From Fimbriimonadales bacterium (lineage in GTDB: Bacteria > Armatimonadota > Fimbriimonadia > Fimbriimonadales > ATM1): a stretch of 8,560 nucleotides of DNA. The position numbers and the translations under genes are program-made. Positions within the stretch are counted from its first letter, which is position 1. Each line of letters starts with the position of its first letter. Shown piece by piece: positions 1-5,960 of this stretch. The stretch lies in NCBI GenBank assembly GCA_025922995.1, contig JAICGT010000035.1:1-8560 (forward strand), written 5' to 3'. The notes below the pieces were generated by a model. The model did not search any database and was not told the origin of the DNA. It saw only the letters and a program-made list of their open reading frames with translations.

Positions 1-317
1 GCGGCCTCCAGTCGATCATTACCGGTGTCTTTGTACCAGGACCCGGCCTCTACTACCTGGCCGTCGACCAATACAACGCAGACCCGAGCAGCGCCGGCGG
101 ATTGATCTGGGAAAACACCCCGTTCAACGTCGAGCGACAGCCCGACGGTCCCGGAGCCGGCAGCCCGGTTATCTCTTGGTCAGCAGCCGGACTCACGGTT
201 GACACCTACGCAATCTCGCTGACCGGTGCCGAATTCGCGGCGGTTCCCGAGCCCGCAACCTTCGTAGCGTTAGGCATCGGCCTTGCGGCCCTTGCATTGC
301 TTCGACGACGCAAGTAA
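1..317 (+). CDS. PEP-CTERM sorting-domain protein, 3' part only
   Basis: The reading frame is open from the left edge (first whole codon at base 3) to TAA at 315-317, giving 104 C-terminal residues; the start lies outside the window. The fragment holds the end of a beta-rich domain (STITGxFVPxPGxYYLAV type, shown here as SIITGVFVPGPGLYYLAV), then the family signature [10 protein letters not shown], a YxISLTGAxF strand, and finally a PEP-CTERM tail: VPEP, about 16 hydrophobic residues and a terminal RRRK. PEP-CTERM tails are known to be recognised and cleaved by exosortases, so the protein is probably exported and sorted to the envelope or matrix; the exosortase is not in this window. It is closely similar to the first domain of the protein at 4352-5920 and less so to the protein at 2597-3232. 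The domain resembles bacterial pre-peptidase C-terminal (PPC) folds, which is inference. The specific function is unknown. Confidence 0.9.
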   Translation, partial: GLQSIITGVFVPGPGLYYLAVDQYNADPSSAGGLIWENTPFNVERQPDGPGAGSPVISWSAAGLTVDTYAISLTGAEFAAVPEPATFVALGIGLAALALLRRRK

Positions 318-343
318 ACCTGCGCCAGGTCCGTCTAATGAAG

Positions 344-376
344 TGCGAGTCGTCCAATGGGCGGCTCGCATTTTTT
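344..376 (+). terminator. Rho-independent terminator after the PEP-CTERM gene
   Basis: A 12-bp stem (344-355 with 359-370) closes on the three-base loop AAT and is followed at once by six T at 371-376. Two of the pairs are T·G, which are G·U wobbles only in + strand RNA and A·C mismatches on the other strand, so it acts on + transcripts. It lies 27 bases after the stop of the left-edge gene and 23 bases before surE, insulating the two. Confidence 0.85.
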
Positions 377-399
377 AACCTGGTCGGTAGACTGAATCC

Positions 400-1176
400 G
401 TGGAAATACTTCTCACGAATGACGACGGCGTGCGCGCAGAAGGCATGTGGAGGCTCGCCCGAGTTGTCTCGAAACGCGGGCGCGTCGTCGTCTGCTCTCC
501 AGACCGCGAGCGCAGCGCCTGCAGCCATGCGATGACTCTGCGAGACCCCTTGCGCGTCAACAGAGTCGAGTTCGAGGGCGGGCACGAGGCCTACGAAGTA
601 GACGGCTTTCCAGTCGACTGCGTCAACGTCGCGTTGACCGAGTACTTTCCCAACGGTTGCGACCTCGTGATATCCGGGATCAACAACGGCCCGAACTTAG
701 GATGGGATGTAACGTATTCGGGGACGGTCGGCGGTGCGCTCGAGGGAGCCATAAACAACATCCGGTCGATGGCTGTATCGGTAGCACAATACGTTGCCGA
801 CTCGCCGTTCCATTACGAGACTGCTGAGCAATGGCTCGATGAAAACTTCGAAAAACTGTTGGGGGCGCCAATGGCGAAGCATTCGATCATCAACGTTAAT
901 ATCCCCAACATCGCTTATCCGGAGCTTCGAGGCACACGCATCACGAAGATGGGCACACGCATCTACGAAGACCGTGTGGAGCGACGCGAAGATCCTTGGG
1001 GCCGACCCTACTATTGGCAAGGAGGAGTAGTCGTGATGGACACCGGAGTCGCCGAAACCGACGTTCACGCCGTCAACGAGGGCTTTGTATCGGTCACTCC
1101 GCTGCGCTTAGATTGGACCGTCCACGAGATGCTTAAGCCGCTTGAGGAGTCGTTTCGTCTGAAGGGGTCCGCTTGA
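400..1176 (+). CDS. surE: 5'/3'-nucleotidase SurE
   Basis: SurE is a cytoplasmic, divalent-metal-dependent phosphatase that removes phosphate from nucleoside 5'- and 3'-monophosphates and, in some species, short polyphosphate. The 258-residue length is typical. The N-terminus carries the metal-binding TNDDG motif (Asp8, Asp9), SPDRERSA supplies Ser39, and SGINNGPNLGWDVTYSGTV supplies Asn95 with the substrate loop; these match the metal ligands known from Thermotoga SurE. The C-terminal YYW and GFVSVTPLRLDWT segments are also family-like. The start is GTG at 400, chosen because it places the NDDG motif at residues 7-10 as in the family; only a weak Shine-Dalgarno-like GGTAG (385-389) precedes it. 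The usual partners pcm and nlpD/rpoS are absent. The last 44 bases overlap the antiporter gene on the opposite strand. Confidence 0.96.
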   Translation: MEILLTNDDGVRAEGMWRLARVVSKRGRVVVCSPDRERSACSHAMTLRDPLRVNRVEFEGGHEAYEVDGFPVDCVNVALTEYFPNGCDLVISGINNGPNLGWDVTYSGTVGGALEGAINNIRSMAVSVAQYVADSPFHYETAEQWLDENFEKLLGAPMAKHSIINVNIPNIAYPELRGTRITKMGTRIYEDRVERREDPWGRPYYWQGGVVVMDTGVAETDVHAVNEGFVSVTPLRLDWTVHEMLKPLEESFRLKGSA

Positions 1177-2341
1177 TCAGCGCCGCTAGGATCGGTGGAC
1201 TGATTACGGAAGTCAGGATCGACATCGCAATGATCAGGGCATAGATTTTCTCCTCGAAAATTCCCTCTTTCATGCCCAGCGCGGCAATGATAATGCCGAC
1301 CTCACCGCGCGGCGACATCCCGAAGCCGACGATCAGCGCAGATATCTTCCCCATCCGGCGAGCAGCCAGTCCACAACCGACGACCTTGCCGATCACGGCG
1401 AGAACCGTGATCACGAGCCCGGAGACGATCATCGCCGGTTCGGCAAAGATCGAGATATCGACTTTGCTGCCGGTTACGACGAAGAAGAAAGGCGCCAAGA
1501 AAATGAGGAGCGGCCTCATTTGCCGCTCTATACGATACTCTTCACCGATCTCGGCAAGCAGTGTGCCAGCAAGGAAAGCGCCGATAATCGCGGCCAACCC
1601 GATTTGCATAGCGAGGACGCTAATTCCCAAGCAAAGGATGATTGACAGGATGAACGGAGAGTTGCTGCTTGCAGGGGCATCGATGACTTTGTGATGACGC
1701 CGAACCAGTTTGGGCAGAAAGATCGTGAAGGCGAGCAAGAATGCAACGGCTTGAAGACCGAGGATCAGGAGTTGAATAACTGCCGAGCCGCCGGTTCCTG
1801 GCTCCGTCGGCTGCAAAGCCGTGACAGCTCCGAGCAACAGCATCGCGAGGATATCGTCGAGCACTGCGGCGGCAAGGATTACCCGCGACTCCTTGCGTTG
1901 TAGTGCGTTGAGGTCGGTCAGTACGCGCGCAGTAATCGCCACGGACGTCGCGACAAAGGCGGTACCGATAAACGCTTGCTTGGAAAGGGCATAGCCCATC
2001 GAGTAGCCCCAGCCCATTCCGAGAAGGAACGGTATGGCAACGCCCATCAGCGCTACTTGCACGGCGAGCTTGCCGATTCGCTTGAGAGAACTCAACTGAG
2101 TCTCCAGCCCGACGTGGAACATCAAGAAGACAACGCCGACCTCTGCAAGCATCTCGAACGGCATCGGTGCGTGCCCTTCGACGATCGGGATGAGGCCGAA
2201 CACCTGCGGGCCGACTAGGATTCCGCCTCCGATCTCGCCGACAACGGACGGCATCTTCAGTCGAACCGCAATCTCGGAGCCCACAGCAGCCGCCACAAAG
2301 ACCGTGAAGAGCTGGATTAGTAATACGTGAATCTCGGACAC
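1133..2341 (-). CDS. CPA2-family cation:proton antiporter (NapA/KefB-like membrane domain)
   Basis: This is a predicted inner-membrane Na+(K+)/H+ exchanger of 402 residues, hydrophobic almost throughout with about 12-13 transmembrane stretches. Family motifs appear in order: VVGEIGGGILVGP (33-45), FHVGLE (75-80), VATSVAITARVL (130-141), the ion-binding pair Asp162-Asp163 in AVLDDILAM, IGAFLAGTLLAE (253-264), and SPRGEVGIIIAALG (343-356). A DD pair is associated with electrogenic exchange in NapA-type members. There is no C-terminal RCK/TrkA_N domain, so it is shorter than true KefB/KefC and probably not gated by NAD or glutathione. The GTG at 2341 is preferred because the frame continues upstream to a possible start at 2413 only by running through the tRNA-Leu gene; GAG sits about seven bases before this GTG. 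The frame ends within the 3' end of surE. The ion transported cannot be told from sequence. Confidence 0.92.
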   Translation of the reverse strand: MSEIHVLLIQLFTVFVAAAVGSEIAVRLKMPSVVGEIGGGILVGPQVFGLIPIVEGHAPMPFEMLAEVGVVFLMFHVGLETQLSSLKRIGKLAVQVALMGVAIPFLLGMGWGYSMGYALSKQAFIGTAFVATSVAITARVLTDLNALQRKESRVILAAAVLDDILAMLLLGAVTALQPTEPGTGGSAVIQLLILGLQAVAFLLAFTIFLPKLVRRHHKVIDAPASSNSPFILSIILCLGISVLAMQIGLAAIIGAFLAGTLLAEIGEEYRIERQMRPLLIFLAPFFFVVTGSKVDISIFAEPAMIVSGLVITVLAVIGKVVGCGLAARRMGKISALIVGFGMSPRGEVGIIIAALGMKEGIFEEKIYALIIAMSILTSVISPPILAALIKRTPSDETTPQAA

Positions 2342-2369
2342 TTCGATCTCGTAGGTAAGTCTGTGTGTT

Positions 2370-2456
2370 TGGTGCCCTCGGGCAGACTCGAACTGCCAAG
2401 CCGTTGCCGGCACTAGTACCTGAAACTAGCGTGTTTACCAATTTCACCACGAGGGC
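2370..2456 (-). tRNA. tRNA-Leu (anticodon CAG)
   Basis: Read on the minus strand, a seven-base acceptor stem (GCCCTCG with CGAGGGC) encloses a D arm (GTG/CAC with TTGGTAAA in the loop), a five-base anticodon stem (CTAGT/ACTAG) with loop TTCAGGT, a long variable arm (GCCG-GCAA-CGGC) and a T arm (GGCAG-TTCGAGT-CTGCC). The anticodon CAG lies at 2422-2420 and reads CUG leucine codons. The long variable arm is the class II feature expected of tRNA-Leu. A discriminator A (2373) is followed by an encoded CCA at 2372-2370, so the gene is 87 bases. It stands 28 bases upstream of the antiporter on the same strand. Confidence 0.97.
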
Positions 2457-2548
2457 GCGGCGGAAGCGAAAGGATACCTAATCCTCCGTGCACCCAGAGT
2501 TTGTGAGGAAAGTAACGGGCGCACGAGACAAATCGGTGCAATTTGGGG

Positions 2549-2560
2549 TAATAATGTATA
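2549..2560 (+). promoter_or_regulatory. Possible -10 region for the PEP-CTERM gene at 2597
   Basis: The AT-rich string TAATAATGTATA stands out in the 140-base gap between the divergent tRNA gene and the + strand PEP-CTERM gene, about 37-48 bases before the ATG. A GAGACA at 2525-2530 lies 18 bases upstream of the TAATAA and is a poor -35 match. The promoter of the tRNA must lie in the same gap on the other strand (a TATCCT-like -10 is visible near 2471-2476), but nothing there is decisive. Confidence 0.3.
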
Positions 2561-2580
2561 GCCCTCGCATTGGAGAGGGT

Positions 2581-2595
2581 AGGGAGATAGGAAAG
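2581..2595 (+). promoter_or_regulatory. Ribosome binding site of the PEP-CTERM gene at 2597
   Basis: The purine-rich stretch AGGGAGATAGGAAAG ends one base before the ATG at 2597. It offers two Shine-Dalgarno cores: AGGGAG with a ten-base spacer and AGGA with a four-base spacer. It supports the chosen start, which also gives a clean signal peptide. Confidence 0.6.
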
Positions 2596-2596
2596 T

Positions 2597-3232
2597 ATGA
2601 AAAAATTCGCAATTCTTGCCGTAGCTTCGGCGATGGCGGCTACGGCACCGGCTCAAATTTGGGACGAAATCCTCGATGGCGGCGGCGATGCCGGTGAACT
2701 GCCCGGCAGTGCGCAGCTTGTCATGGGTGCAGGTTCATTGACAACGATTACCGGCGGCTTCTTCGGAGCGCTCGACGCAGACATGTATATGATCAATATC
2801 GATGGCCCTGCCGGTTTTAGCGCGACGACCGTCGGCGGTTCTGCAGCAGACACGCAGATGTGGCTATTCGATCTCGCCGGCATGGGCGTCACGTTTAACG
2901 ACGACTCGGCTGCAACCCTTCAGAGCACGATTACAGATATCTTCGTGCCTGCCCCTGGGATGTATTTCTTGGCGGTTAGCCAGTTCGATATGGACGCCTA
3001 CAGCCTAGCGGGTTTGGAACTTTGGATGGACGGGCCGTTCGGCACCGAACGAGCTCCCGACGGTCCGGGCGCAGGTAGCCCGATCGATCACTGGTTCTCG
3101 ATGGGCGCCTTTGGTGGACCCGACAGCTACTCGATCACTCTGACCGGCGCGTCATATGTGCCCGAGCCTGGCACCTTTGTTGCCATCGGTATCGGTCTTG
3201 CCGGCCTCGCGCTCGCACGGCGTCGAAAGTAA
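2597..3232 (+). CDS. PEP-CTERM sorting-domain protein with PPC-like domain
   Basis: This complete 211-residue exported protein has a Sec signal peptide (MKK, hydrophobic core to about residue 15, cleavage probably near Ala-Pro-Ala-Gln at 17-20). A single beta-rich domain follows (about 35-186) with DADMYMINIDGP (60-71), ATTVGGSAADTQMWLF (76-91), an acidic NDD (101-103), FVPAPGMYFLAVSQF (116-130), ERAPDGPGAG (151-160) and YSITLTGA (178-185). The tail is VPEPG (188-192), about 15 hydrophobic residues, then RRRK, the signature of an exosortase substrate. The layout of D-x-D-x-(Y/F), NDD and G-x-Y resembles PPC/jelly-roll domains, whose acidic residues often bind calcium; this is inference. It is a paralogue of the fragment at 1-317 and of both repeats in 4352-5920. 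It probably acts at the cell envelope or in extracellular matrix. No specific function can be assigned. Confidence 0.93.
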   Translation: MKKFAILAVASAMAATAPAQIWDEILDGGGDAGELPGSAQLVMGAGSLTTITGGFFGALDADMYMINIDGPAGFSATTVGGSAADTQMWLFDLAGMGVTFNDDSAATLQSTITDIFVPAPGMYFLAVSQFDMDAYSLAGLELWMDGPFGTERAPDGPGAGSPIDHWFSMGAFGGPDSYSITLTGASYVPEPGTFVAIGIGLAGLALARRRK

Positions 3233-3255
3233 CGTCGATCCAGGAAGATATTATT

Positions 3256-3291
3256 TTGGGCGCCTCCGGTTGACTCGGTGGTGCCCAATTT
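3256..3291 (+). terminator. Hairpin terminator between convergent PEP-CTERM and leuB genes
   Basis: A nine-base stem (3256-3264 with 3280-3288) contains one G·U pair, is extended by three inner pairs (3266-3268 with 3276-3278) across a T-T mismatch, and has a seven-base loop. A short TTT follows at 3289-3291. The wobble is a true G·U only in + strand RNA, so it mainly serves the gene ending at 3232. It also begins right after the leuB stop on the minus strand, where it has no T run, so two-way termination is possible but weaker. Confidence 0.65.
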
Positions 3292-4350
3292 CTAAGAGCG
3301 AAGATGGCGAATGACGGCATCGGCGACATCAGCGGTCGTCGCCGTCCCGCCTAAGTCCCGGCTACGCACGCCATGCAAAAGCGCCGACTCCACCGCCGAC
3401 TCGACGCGATCCGCCTCTGCCGACATCTCCAAGCTGTAGCGAAGCATCATCGATGCGCTGAGGATCGTCGCCAGCGGGTTTGCCACGGCCTGACCGGCGA
3501 TATCCGGCGCGCTTCCGTGCGCGGGCTCGTACATCCCGAACGCTGACGTGCCCTTACTGTCGGAGAGCGACGTGCTGGGGAGCATCCCCAGCGAGCCCGT
3601 CACCTGAGCGGCCTCATCGCTGAGGATGTCGCCGAACATGTTCTCCGTGAGGATAACGTCGAACTGTCCCGAATCCCGTACGAGCTGCATCGCGCAGTTG
3701 TCGACGAGCATGAAGTCCAACTCCACGTCTTCGTAGTCCCTGGCGACCTCGGCAACGACCTCGCGCCAAAGTCGACTGGTTTCGAGTACGTTGGCTTTGT
3801 CGACCACGGTTAGCCGCCGATCGCGTTGCCTTGCGATTTCGAAGCCGCGTTGTGCGATCCGCCGAATCTCCGTTCGAGTGTACACACACGTATCGATCGC
3901 TTTCTCGCCATCGGGCGACCGCTCTCGAGGGCGGCCAAAGTAGATTCCGCCGGTCAGTTCCCGAACCACGATCAAGTCGATTGGTCCGCTCGGCCCGAAC
4001 TTGACCGGGCTCGTGTCGATCAGTGCGGAAAAAACTTTTGCCGGACGCAAGTTCGCGTAAAGATTCAACTCGGAGCGAAGCGGAAGTAACGCGCCGACTT
4101 CGGGGCGTAGCGCAGGCTCCAGACTATCCCACTTCGGGCCGCCGACGGCGCCCAACAGTATCGCATCGGACTTCCGACAAAGGTCTAGAGTCTCAGCCGG
4201 CAACGGGGTGCCAACCGCGTCGTAGGCAGCCCCACCGACGAGCGCCTCCTCGAACTCGATGCCGTCTGTGGCTTCGCGCAGCACGCGCACTGCCTGGGCG
4301 ACGACTTCAGGGCCGATGCCGTCGCCCGGCAGCACTGCTACTTTCGGCAT
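3292..4350 (-). CDS. leuB: 3-isopropylmalate dehydrogenase
   Basis: LeuB is the cytoplasmic NAD-dependent enzyme that oxidises and decarboxylates (2R,3S)-3-isopropylmalate to 2-oxoisocaproate, the third step of leucine synthesis. The 352 residues match the family throughout: [10 protein letters not shown] (7-16), GAVGGPKWD (67-75), the substrate arginines in [12 protein letters not shown] (92-103) and VREL (129-132), catalytic Tyr137 in GIYFGR, catalytic Lys185 in VDKANVLE, metal-binding Asp217, Asp241 and Asp245, and the NAD-binding [12 protein letters not shown] (275-286). This distinguishes it from isocitrate and tartrate dehydrogenases. The ATG at 4350 is one base after the TAG of the upstream secreted-protein gene, and no good Shine-Dalgarno site precedes it, so translation may be coupled to that gene. 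The leuA, leuC and leuD genes are not adjacent in this window. Confidence 0.97.
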   Translation of the reverse strand: MPKVAVLPGDGIGPEVVAQAVRVLREATDGIEFEEALVGGAAYDAVGTPLPAETLDLCRKSDAILLGAVGGPKWDSLEPALRPEVGALLPLRSELNLYANLRPAKVFSALIDTSPVKFGPSGPIDLIVVRELTGGIYFGRPRERSPDGEKAIDTCVYTRTEIRRIAQRGFEIARQRDRRLTVVDKANVLETSRLWREVVAEVARDYEDVELDFMLVDNCAMQLVRDSGQFDVILTENMFGDILSDEAAQVTGSLGMLPSTSLSDSKGTSAFGMYEPAHGSAPDIAGQAVANPLATILSASMMLRYSLEMSAEADRVESAVESALLHGVRSRDLGGTATTADVADAVIRHLRS

Positions 4351-4351
4351 T

Positions 4352-5920
4352 CTATTGGGTTCGAACCAGCCAGCCCACTTGGTCTCCTGACCATCTCCAG
4401 GGGAACGAAAGCACGGGCCCAGTCGCCTTCACGCGAATACGTGCGCTGACCTTTCGGCTCGGGCTGATCACGTTCGGAATCGACAAGATGTCGATGTTCA
4501 GAGCGAGGTCCGGATTGCTGCCGGCCGGCAGTTGTTGCGAATCGACGATAACCCAAGCGTTCGCCGCCCAGTCGAAAACCTCGACGATTTGACGAAGTGA
4601 CTGCGACGTGCCGCGACTCTCTGCCAGCAACCTCAGCTCGGCCGGATTACTCACGGTGAGGTTCGCGGAGAATGTTGCCTCGACCGCATCCTGACTGGAG
4701 CTAATCGTAATGCCCGGAGCGACAACGTTGTAAAGATTGTCGCTAAATGCCATCTCCGCCAGCCCGCCTGAAACAGGTGTACCTCGGATTAGCTCGTAAC
4801 TGGTCGGCGTCACGAGCATCGAGCCTTGGGTGCAGAACTTCGCCCCGGTCAGGATGATCGAATACGGCCCACCCCTTCCAGCACCCTGGTTGCTCCAGCC
4901 TGTTATGGCCTCGGCAGCGCCCGGCCCGTCCGGCTGCCTTTCGGTTGCCGACGGCTCATCGAGCCAAATTTCGCCGCTCGGACCCTTCGGGTCTTGCCCT
5001 TTTCGCGCAATCGCAAGGTAGTAGTCTCCGGGCTGGGTAACGAATTGGCTCGTTATGATCGACCAACTGCCCGAAATCCCAGGATCGTCGTCGTTAGAGG
5101 TAACACCAAAACCTTGGCCATCAAACAGGAACAACTGTGAGTCGAAATCTATTTGGCCGATCGTGCTTGCTCTAAATTCAGCAGGGTTGTCGATGTGAAT
5201 GCAAAACATGTCGGCGTCGTTGATGCCGATGAGGTTACCGTCGATACGAATGAGGTGTCCCTCGCCGATGGTCATCTGCCCCGGCAAAAGCTGGGCCGCG
5301 TCGACCGACTCGACCCAGATATTTTCCTGCGGTGGTGGCGGCGTTTGGCCAAATTCCGCGAAGTCGGCCCCCGTGAGGCTGATTTCGTAGTCGCCATCGA
5401 GCAACGGCTCTATGCTCCAATTCGTCCACGGCTCAGCCGCTCCTGGCCCGTCCGGTTGCCGTTCGGTGTTAAACGGGGTGTTGTTCCAGAGGAACCGGTC
5501 TGCCGCACTTTTCGCGTCGCGGTTGTACTGCGTGATCGCGAGGTAGTAGATCCCGGGCGAAGGAACGAACTGTCCGGTAATCGTCGACTGTATCGAGTTG
5601 GTCCCCGGGTCGTCGTCGTTGTGCGTAACGCCCAGGCCATTCTCAAAGAAGAGGAAAAGCTGTGTGTCGAGCGTGCCCGCGAGTCCTACCGTGGTCGCTC
5701 GGAACGTCGCCGGGTTCGTGATCTGAATCTTAAAAACGTCGACGTCGTCGAACCTGAACTTGCCCCGGATAGTGGATAAAGAACCCGAGTTCCCAATCGT
5801 GTTCTGGCCAGGACTTACAGCAGGGGCGTCGCCAATGTTGCCGGCGCCTTCGATCCAGGTAGAGCCGAAAGATGTGCTAATTGCGCCGAGAGCTAAGAGT
5901 AAAACCAGTCTAATTTTCAT
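4352..5920 (-). CDS. Secreted protein with two PPC-like repeats and a C-terminal beta-rich domain
   Basis: This 522-residue protein starts with a Sec signal peptide (MKIR, hydrophobic to about residue 17, cleavage near 19-20). Repeat 1 spans about 21-190 and repeat 2 about 200-363, joined by a proline linker (GQTPPPPQE). Each repeat has a D-x-D-x-F strand, (A)xT(V/I)G, a D-(T/S)-QLFLF strand, GVTxNDDDPG, an (I/S)ITxQFV segment, YYLAI and [11 protein letters not shown]. Both are the same domain as in the PEP-CTERM proteins at 1-317 and 2597-3232. The final 150 residues form a different, probably beta-rich region that begins [17 protein letters not shown] and ends [12 protein letters not shown] recall similar tails in secreted proteins of Armatimonadota, but could not check. 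There is no PEP-CTERM signal, so it is probably released or periplasmic. The start is supported by a strong Shine-Dalgarno site. It lies 40 bases after the FAD gene and one base before leuB. Function is unknown. Confidence 0.9.
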   Translation of the reverse strand: MKIRLVLLLALGAISTSFGSTWIEGAGNIGDAPAVSPGQNTIGNSGSLSTIRGKFRFDDVDVFKIQITNPATFRATTVGLAGTLDTQLFLFFENGLGVTHNDDDPGTNSIQSTITGQFVPSPGIYYLAITQYNRDAKSAADRFLWNNTPFNTERQPDGPGAAEPWTNWSIEPLLDGDYEISLTGADFAEFGQTPPPPQENIWVESVDAAQLLPGQMTIGEGHLIRIDGNLIGINDADMFCIHIDNPAEFRASTIGQIDFDSQLFLFDGQGFGVTSNDDDPGISGSWSIITSQFVTQPGDYYLAIARKGQDPKGPSGEIWLDEPSATERQPDGPGAAEAITGWSNQGAGRGGPYSIILTGAKFCTQGSMLVTPTSYELIRGTPVSGGLAEMAFSDNLYNVVAPGITISSSQDAVEATFSANLTVSNPAELRLLAESRGTSQSLRQIVEVFDWAANAWVIVDSQQLPAGSNPDLALNIDILSIPNVISPSRKVSARIRVKATGPVLSFPWRWSGDQVGWLVRTQ

Positions 5921-5929
5921 TTTCTCACA

Positions 5930-5935
5930 ACCTCC
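5930..5935 (-). promoter_or_regulatory. Shine-Dalgarno site of the secreted repeat protein
   Basis: On the minus strand GGAGGT lies nine bases before the ATG at 5920. It is the best ribosome binding site in the window and fixes the start of this gene. A -10-like TACAAT (5958-5953, minus strand) is also present in the 40-base gap but lacks a recognisable -35, so an internal promoter is only possible. Confidence 0.75.
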
Positions 5936-5960
5936 GTGGGTGGCATCGTCCTATTGTATC

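Noticed and set aside
193..585. Minus-strand open frame of 130 codons across the left-edge gene and surE
   Set aside because: It crosses a strong terminator and two well supported + strand genes, and its translation is arginine/histidine-rich without family motifs.
2342..2413. Longer antiporter start at 2413 adding 24 residues
   Set aside because: The extra residues are translated from the tRNA-Leu gene; the hydrophobic family-like sequence begins only after the GTG at 2341.
1620..2450. Minus-strand open frame of 276 codons in the antiporter region
   Set aside because: It is an alternative frame of the antiporter and tRNA; the translation is arginine-rich and non-hydrophobic, whereas the other frame shows all antiporter motifs.
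5153..5779. Plus-strand open frame of 208 codons opposite the secreted repeat protein
   Set aside because: It is the antisense of a frame with a signal peptide, duplicated domain and strong ribosome binding site; its own translation is Arg/Val-rich with no recognisable motif.
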